This document shows, piece after piece, positions 8,901 through 13,473 of a stretch of 13,473 nucleotides of DNA. The first letter of the stretch is position 1. Each line of letters starts with the position of its first letter. Position numbers and translations under genes: made by a program. Source of the stretch: Pigoraptor vietnamica. Its lineage: Eukaryota; Opisthokonta; Filasterea. Location: assembly GCA_943704525.1 (NCBI GenBank), contig CALSCQ010003264.1, positions 1 to 13,473 on the forward strand, read 5' to 3'. The notes under the pieces were generated by a model, which was not told the DNA's origin, ran no database searches, and saw only the letters and a list, made by a program, of their open reading frames with translations.

Positions 8901-11900
8901 TTTCCCCATGCGCAGCCTGCCAGTATGCGCAATATCACTACGTCGCGGATGCCGTCTCCCTCTCGCAATGCGCCATTATCCTCGGCGACCTCACCATCGA
9001 GCCGAGGGTCCAGAACCTGTCCAATCTCTCGCCGCTCAGGTGTGTATGTGCCCGGTTCTTTTTTTTTTTTTTGACGCGCTTTTCCGCATGCACGCGCGAC
9101 CGGGAGTCATAAGCGGCGGCGGGTCGTCTTGTGTTGCATAGAACTTACACTCACCTCCCTCTCGCGGCTTTCCCACCGCAGGTCCATTCGCGCCGTCCTC
9201 GGCACACTCGTCATTCGCTCGCAATTCCTGCGAACTTTGGAGGGTTTGCAGAGCCTCACGCTTGTGGGCGGACACCTGATTGTCACTCACACGGAGGTGC
9301 AGGACATGCGCGGCCTTTCGTCCCTCACGACCGTCGGCGGCATGCTCGTCGTTTACGACAACGCCCTCCTCATCAACTTCCACGGTCTGGAAACGCTCAG
9401 CGGCACGGTTGGCGGCATTGCTCTGGTGCACAACAGCGTCTTTGCGACGATGGTCGGCATCGGAGGCGCGCGCGTGGCAAGCGACGGCGGTTTGCGTGCC
9501 ATCTCTCTCGCGGGCGCGCGTACAGAGGCCAACAGGACGGCGTCCCTCATGCTCGGACTTGACGCCGGCGTCGTTCCTATGTGGTCGCGTCTCTCGCCGG
9601 CGAACGCGTCTCTCGACCGGGACCTCAAGCGCGCGTGCGCTGTTCCTCCGCCGAGCGCAGGCGCGCACCTCGTGTTGCCGCCGATCTCGATCCCCCCGGT
9701 CATTCCGAACGTGGATCTGTCGCTGCCGGCGGACTTTGCGCTGTTTGTCGAGGACTGTCAGGCGATGACGGGCCTGGAGGGCTTGGAGGGCGTGCTCTGC
9801 ATGAACGGCAGCGTGACGCTGCGGCACAACAAGCAGCTGTGCGTGTTTGTGGAATCAACCGTGTGGTCGACCCTGGGAGCATCGTCGCTCACGAATGTCG
9901 ACTCGGCACCCAAGAACATTTGCCGTGGGTATTTCATCGCTTGGTCCTTTTAGGAGTAGTTTTTGGAGTCTTGGTGCACTGCGCGAATGCTGTGTTGTTT
10001 GTGTACGCCCCACGCCGCGACATTCTTCCCGCTTTCTCATTGTGATGTTGACTGAATTTTCCCCATCGCACGCAGCGCCTTGCCCGTCGTCGTGTTCACG
10101 CAGTGGATGTTGGGCGCCGTTCTCCCAGTACTGCTTCATGTGCGAGGCGAACGGCCTCCCCCTACTCCTCGGCGGCGTCGCCCCTCCGCCGCCGGACGAC
10201 GACGACATGGATACGGACTTGCAGTCGGACGGAATGGCGCCGGGTAACACGTTTGTGCCGCTCATCTGTCCGCGGCCTCTGAACGGGTCCGCGGGCGCCA
10301 CGGCCACTCCGAGTCTCTACGAGCCGGTGGTCGTGAGCAGCAGCACGGGACCGGGCACGGGGATGATCGTCGGCATTGTCGTCGGGTCCCTGCTTGTGCC
10401 GACCGTCTTGTTCCTGCTCGTTGTCATGTACCGCCGTTGGCGCAAGCGCTCTGCGTCGCAGTCGAAAGACGTTATGCATGGCGTGCATCCGCTGATGGAT
10501 CGCATTCTCACGGACCCTCGCTACGGCGCAATTGTCGGCGCTCTCAAACTGGCGCCGCCCGAGGGCCGCCTGGAGCTTGCCGTGACAATGGGCGAATGCA
10601 TCGATGCCATCCACACGCGCGAGATACCTCGCGAGGCCGTGACCCTGCAGAATGTGCTCGGGCGCGGCGAGTTTGGTGTCATCTTCGCTGCGCGTCTCGA
10701 CATGAGCGCGTGCGAGCGCACGGAACGCGAGATCGCCAAGCAGAAGGAGGCCCGCGCGTCCTCGGTGGATGGCCGCCGCAGTCGCCTGAGCCGCATGTTT
10801 GGGTCGGCGTCGGGGTCGACGGTCGTTGCGCGGCAAGCCAGCGCGTCCACGCCGGTGATGTTTGGAGTTCCCCCGAGCGTTGCGGGCGCTGGAGAGAAGA
10901 AGGACGAGAAGGAGTTGGCGGTGAAGGAGGCGGCGCCAAAGGATTTGGGCGGGAACGGATCGGCGGCGTCGACGTGGTCGTCGAACGATTCGGCAGTTGC
11001 GTCGGACTCGGTTGCGGCCCTCGCCCTGTCACGTGGCGGCGGCGCGGGCGCGTTCAGCACGGTCAGCGGAGGCATAGGGACGATGAGCATTGAGGCGGGG
11101 CACTCGTCTGGACGCAGTTCGCCGGTTGCACTCAGCGCCCCCGATAACGAGGAGGCGCGGGAGGCCCCGTTGGACCCGCCGCCGGCCGTGAAGTCCCCGG
11201 CGGAGCCGACGGTCGCGCCCGATCCCCTCGCCGTGTCGGAGAAGGCGCTGGCTGCCGGGCCCGTCGCGGTCGCCGTCAAAACGGTGAGCGAGCACGCGAC
11301 GCTCGACGAGCTGCGGTCGATCTTGGAGGAGGCGCGGCTCATGGCGATGTTTGACCACCCGCACGTGCTGCGCCTCATTGGCGTGTGCACGTCCGAACCG
11401 CCGCTCTTCATCATCACGGAGCTCATGGAAGGAGGGGACCTCCGCGCGTTTTTGCGTGGACGGCGCGAGTCGTCGCGCTTTATGTCTCCGCGCGAACTTG
11501 TGGGCATGTGCGCGCAGGTCGCGGACGCCATGGAGTATCTTGGGAAGAACAAATGTGTCCACCGGTGGGTGCCACGGCCGCATGCCTGGCGATGTCGAGT
11601 GTGGTCGTTTGTGTGGTGCGCTGTCGCCGCATGCATGGCGATGTCGAGTGTGGTCGATTGTTGCGCTGTTGCCCGTCACGCAATTTTTGTGTGTGAGGTG
11701 TGCGTTGTTCTGTAGATTTTTTCTTATATCTCTGCGCGTGCAGGCATGCTTGCGTCGCGTGGTAGTACGCGGCAGTTACTCACGACTGTTGTCTTCCCGC
11801 GCAGTGACCTTGCGGCGCGCAACATTCTCGTGACGGGCGATGGCGGCACCGTGAAGGTCGCGGACTTTGGGCTGTCACGTGCCCTGCTCAACTCTGAATA

Positions 11901-13057
11901 CTATCGCAAGATTGGCCTTGCGAAGATGCCGATCAAATGGTGGGTCACGTGGTGCGTGGGGCCGACTCGCACTCGCGCGCGAACGGTCGTGTGCTGCATG
12001 TTTTCTGCGCGTGTTGAGCCGCTTGCCGTCGTTTTGAATGTGTGCGCCCCAACCCCGCCTTTCAATCTATAGGATGGCTCCCGAGGCAATCACCGATCGC
12101 AAGTTCACCCCCGCAAGCGACGTCTGGTGGGTGTGCATGCCTCTGCCCGCGTGCGTCTTCCGCGTTACGTGGACCAGTTCATGAGAAAGTAACGAGTCGC
12201 CTCAGCATTTCTCACCTCGCGCTTTGTTTCGCCCTCTCTCAGGTCGTTCGGCGTGCTCTGCTGGGAGATCTTTGCGCACGGAGCGACGCCCTATCCGCTG
12301 CTGACGAACGCGCAGACAGTCGAGCAAGTGGCGACGGGTTACCGTATGCAGCCCACGGCGAACTGCCCTCCGGAAATGTACGTATCGCACCTGCTGTCTC
12401 GACGTTTCATTCACCTTGACCCACACATGCGACACTCTTAATACAACGCACAAGTCACACGTCTCCTCCAACGCACACATTCGCGAGCTCGCTTGCAACA
12501 CGGCGTCGCACCTCTTCTGACGGTCCGCCCATCTCCGTCCCCGCAGCTATGCGCTCATGCTGCGCTGCTGGAACGTCGACGAAGCCGGCCGTCCCACGTT
12601 TGCTTCCATCATCACGGCCTTGAGTGGAATTGCCGCGTACGCGTCCACCGACCCCATTCCGCCCTACGGAACCGTCTCGCACGCGCTCAGCAGCGATTCC
12701 CTTGACTGCCACGACAGCGTCCCCGCGCCCGCGCGCCCGTCTGACTTCGGCCTGTCGTTCAACACGGGCATCAATTCGCGCCACAAGTACGTGTGGACGG
12801 ACCCGGCGCTCCTCGATTTTGCCTTGATGACACGCGCGCGCGCATCGCCGGCGGCAATGGGACCCGCCGTTCCCACGGAGGCCGTGCAGATGCAAGTGCT
12901 GACTTCGACACGCGTGGAGCCATCAGCCGAAGCGCACGACCACGCCACGCCCGTCACGGGCGCGGTGACTTCGCCGTCGGTCCAGGGCGTCTTGCACCTG
13001 CGGAGGGGCTCGTCGTCTGCGAGTGTGGGTGTTGATGATGTGGACGTGGAAGTGTGA
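1978..13057 (+). CDS. Giant receptor tyrosine kinase with three L-domain solenoid modules (14 exons, 2881 residues)
   Basis: Predicted single-pass cell-surface tyrosine kinase; the ligand is unknown. Exons as read: 1978-2188, 2352-2783, 2989-3418, 3680-4407, 4595-4781, 5002-6353, 6571-8685, 8916-9039, 9182-9924, 10076-11564, 11805-11939, 12073-12126, 12243-12377, 12547-13057. Intron phases are 1,1,2,1,2,1,1,2,1,2,2,2,2. The exons sum to 8646 nt, and each junction restores a sensible motif: CVHR|DLAARN, PIKW|MAPEA, SDVW|SFGVL, CPPEI|YALML. Order: signal peptide (1-66), L-domain modules 1 (71-1113), 2 (1114-1818) and 3 (1819-2107), Cys knot (2107-2130), stalk, TM (2204-2226), kinase (about 2296-2743), tail to 2881. 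The ATG at 1978 (agcATGg) is the only in-frame ATG in exon 1. The overall plan resembles EGFR and insulin-receptor relatives (L domain, furin-like, TM, kinase), but the L region is several times longer. Kinase assignment is near certain, L-domain assignment strong, and exact splice sites rest on consensus and frame only. Confidence 0.9.
2282..2322 (+). repeat. 16-bp direct repeat, period 25, in intron 1
   Basis: aaaacgcacacgacat occurs at 2282-2297 and again at 2307-2322, separated by 9 bases. The second copy lies about 30 bases before the exon 2 acceptor (ttctcag at 2345-2351). Confidence 0.95.
2800..2935 (+). repeat. (GT)n and (TGC)n low-complexity tract in intron 2
   Basis: Mixed GTGTGCC, (GT)n and (GCT)n repeats with a pure (GT)n run at about 2900-2934. 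The run ends in gtgtgtgc-aa-gcacacag, which can fold as a small hairpin. It makes up most of the 2784-2988 intron. Confidence 0.95.
3425..3504 (+). repeat. Imperfect tandem duplication, period 51, in intron 3
   Basis: ttcgattgttctcttccccgctgtctct (from 3425) recurs as ttcgattgttcttttccacgctgtctct (from 3476) with two differences. The first copy starts within the donor region (gtgagt at 3419), so the duplication may have lengthened the intron to 261 bp. Confidence 0.9.
4480..4531 (+). repeat. (AT)n/(GT)n low-complexity tract in intron 4
   Basis: gcatgcatatatatatgtgtgtgtgtg followed by interrupted GT and GC dinucleotides, between the donor at 4408 and the acceptor at 4593-4594. A possible branch site, gctgac, lies at about 4571. 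Confidence 0.9.
4813..4830 (+). repeat. (CT)n tract in intron 5
   Basis: A (TC)n run followed by a C run, near the donor end of intron 5 (4782-5001). It is too far from the acceptor to be its pyrimidine tract. Confidence 0.95.
6521..6534 (+). repeat. T14 run in intron 6
   Basis: A T run preceded by ttaattttaa and followed by attgactc (possible branch site) and the ttgtgctgcag acceptor. This part of intron 6 is sharply AT-rich compared with the flanking exons. Confidence 0.95.
6571..8685 (+). other. L-domain module 2 of the receptor kinase (single exon 7, residues 1114-1818)
   Basis: This module opens VC-x(16)-C-VMIRGDLRI, parallel to the starts of modules 1 and 3. About 20 regular units follow. 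The stretch from VGGNMSI to IGGQLTI (7076-7540) is the most regular in the gene, with consecutive periods of 24-25 residues. After roughly residue 1645 comes a Pro/Ser-rich insert (PAQPP...SPSPLPSPLPPPSPAPG) of about 50 residues. A last partial unit and the cap DNPHLCPF (Cys1783) follow, and the module closes at Cys1818 two bases before the donor gtgggt. Unlike modules 1 and 3 it is uninterrupted by introns over 2115 bp. Confidence 0.87.
8916..9924 (+). other. L-domain module 3 of the receptor kinase (exons 8-9, residues 1819-2107)
   Basis: This is the shortest module. It opens AC-x(16)-C-AIILGDLTI in the 124-bp exon 8, whose ends are placed from the shared motif and the splice consensus (gcgcag at 8910-8915, gtgtgt at 9040). 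Exon 9 gives about five units, including VGGHLIV, VGGMLVV and VGGIALV. A divergent stretch of about 110 residues follows, rich in Ala and Pro (residues about 1940-2045). The last unit MNGSVTLRHNKQLCVF has the cap Cys2080 and W-S-T-L, close to the N--LC-----W--- ending of animal EGFR-family L domains. It closes at Cys2107 at the donor gtgggt. Confidence 0.82.
9059..9072 (+). repeat. T14 run in intron 8
   Basis: A homopolymeric T run shortly after the donor gtgtgt at 9040. It is not adjacent to the acceptor. Confidence 0.95.
10076..10440 (+). other. Cys-rich knot, stalk and transmembrane helix of the receptor kinase
   Basis: The exon 9/10 join gives C-P-P-C-P-S-S-C, then SRSGCWAPFSQYCFMC (residues 2107-2130). 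This matches the furin-like pattern C--C---C---GCWGP----C--C of EGFR-type receptors but is only one repeat long. A Pro/Asp-rich stalk of about 70 residues follows, containing DDDDMD. The transmembrane segment MIVGIVVGSLLVPTVLFLLVVMY (residues 2204-2226, bases 10363-10431) is followed by the stop-transfer sequence RRWRKR. This fixes the topology as N-terminus out, kinase in. Confidence 0.88.
10699..11262 (+). other. 188-residue insert between kinase strands beta2 and beta3
   Basis: GEFGVIFAARL should lead to the VAVK strand within a few residues. Instead, 564 in-frame bases intervene. The insert starts with a charged, probably helical stretch (ERTEREIAKQKEARAS), then basic RRSRLSRM, then Ser/Ala/Gly-rich and Lys/Glu-rich low complexity, then Pro-rich sequence. 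It has no cysteines and looks disordered, with many Ser/Thr sites. No GTNNGT donor with a matching acceptor is obvious, so I read it as exon. An unrecognised intron remains possible because the length is a multiple of three. Confidence 0.75.
11577..11671 (+). repeat. Tandem duplication, period 49, in intron 10
   Basis: gccgcatgcctggcgatgtcg and its continuation (from 11577) recur from 11626 as gccgcatgcatggcgatgtcg, with further matches (gagtgtggtcg, then cgctgt). The duplication starts 12 bases after the donor gtgggt at 11565. Confidence 0.92.
12641..13057 (+). other. Cytoplasmic tail of the receptor kinase
   Basis: About 138 residues follow the kinase, mostly Pro/Ser/Ala-rich and probably disordered. 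They contain Tyr2752 (PPYGTV) and Tyr2793 (HKYVWTD), with Tyr2743 at the domain edge. These are candidate autophosphorylation and SH2 or PTB docking sites by analogy with animal receptors. The protein ends D-V-E-V, which has the hydrophobic-x-hydrophobic form of class II PDZ ligands; this is suggestive only. Confidence 0.6.
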
Positions 13058-13328
13058 ACGGACTGCGCTACCTTGGAGATTGTTGTGCTTTATTTTCTTT
13101 CGTTTTGTGCGCGTGCGCGTGCTGAATTCGCGTCTGCGTCTGCGCGCGTTTCTTTCTGTCTTGTACATACATGTCGCCTTGAGCGAAGTCGAGGGGCCTG
13201 CGTGGAACTCCCAACCGTGCGACGAATAAGTTGCGTCCCTGAGCTGTCAGACGCAGGCACCAGTCGGTCTTATAACTGAAGTGCATGCACGCTGAACGGA
13301 AACGTTAAATGACATGAACTCATACTCG
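13058..13328 (+). other. 3' flank of the receptor kinase gene
   Basis: No gene is visible. The region starts with T-rich sequence (ttattttctttcgttttgtg) likely to be 3'UTR. No canonical AATAAA is seen on the + strand; the nearest variant is aataag at about 13225. It includes the bacterial REP-like stretch listed separately. Confidence 0.5.
13175..13192. other. REP-like motif ccttgagcgaagtcga
   Basis: The sequence ccttgagcgaagtcga, followed by ggggcctgcg, resembles the short palindromic elements (CCTTGAGCGAAGTCGAAGG type) common between genes in several bacterial groups. Here the right half is imperfect (gaggggc). It may be coincidence. Confidence 0.35.

Positions 13329-13473
<145 letters not shown>

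Larger units (their letters stand above)
10636..12640 (+). other. Tyrosine kinase domain (exons 10-14)
   Basis: All catalytic landmarks are present: glycine loop GRGEFG (2303-2308), VAVK with Lys2509, alpha-C Glu2526 in LEEARLMAMFDHPHVLRL, gatekeeper Thr2555 in FIITELMEGGDL, HRDLAARN (2603-2610, catalytic Asp2605), ADFGLSR (Asp2624), paired activation-loop tyrosines Y2636-Y2637, PIKWMAPE (2646-2653), SDVWSFGVLCWEIF, and CWN-----RPTF. HRDLAARN and PIKWMAPE mark a tyrosine rather than a serine/threonine kinase, and nothing suggests a pseudokinase. The C-terminal lobe is split by four phase-2 introns (11565-11804, 11940-12072, 12127-12242, 12378-12546). A large insert separates the glycine loop from Lys2509 and is listed separately. 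Confidence 0.95.

Noticed and set aside
9925-9953. Ending the protein at the stop just after module 3
   Set aside because: The donor gtgggt at 9925 joined to the acceptor at 10075 completes a furin-like Cys motif and leads into the TM helix and kinase.
10521-11636. 371-codon minus-strand open frame opposite the kinase N-lobe
   Set aside because: The sense strand has the kinase glycine loop, VAVK and alpha-C motifs here; the antisense frame has only low-complexity Ser/Ala/Pro.

Overview
The window looks like nuclear DNA of a GC-rich unicellular eukaryote. Coding blocks are split by short introns (116-261 bp), every donor I place fits GTNNGT, acceptors are mostly CGCAG or TTCAG, and introns and flanks carry long (GT)n, (CA)n and (CT)n tracts. 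There are no bacterial operons or ribosome-binding sites. A receptor tyrosine kinase with EGFR-type L domains suggests a unicellular relative of animals (choanoflagellate, filasterean, ichthyosporean) or a neighbouring lineage such as apusomonads or Amoebozoa. I cannot name the species.

Layout, all genes on the + strand. (1) 1-1237: the 3' half of a Thg1-like 3'-5' tRNA nucleotidyltransferase gene. Four exons are visible and its 5' end lies before the window. (2) 1238-1977: an intergenic and promoter or 5'UTR region holding an AT-rich island with inverted repeats, then a (CT)n tract. (3) 1978-13057: one very large gene, which I reconstruct as 14 exons and 13 introns. The joined exons total 8646 nt, giving a 2881-residue protein, and every junction keeps the frame. 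(4) 13058-13473: 3' flank, ending in a (CA)n run that reaches the window edge.

The large protein is a single-pass receptor tyrosine kinase. It has a signal peptide and three successive beta-solenoid modules built of about 24-residue receptor L-domain units (about 60-65 units by hand count, in modules of roughly 1040, 705 and 290 residues). Each module opens with the pattern C-x(16-17)-C-x(2-3)-I-x-G-x-L and closes with an EGFR-like cap (N-x-x-L-C-x-F, then a final Cys). After these come one short furin-like Cys-rich knot, a stalk, a TM helix and a complete tyrosine kinase domain (GRGEFG, VAVK, HRDLAARN, DFG, PIKWMAPE). An insert of about 188 residues sits between the glycine loop and the catalytic lysine. 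A tail of about 138 residues with three tyrosines follows.

The most striking point is the gene architecture. The signal peptide, the three modules and the Cys knot are all separated by phase-1 introns, and three of these fall directly after the last cysteine of a module. This is what duplication or shuffling of symmetrical 1-1 modules would produce. The two genes appear functionally unrelated.
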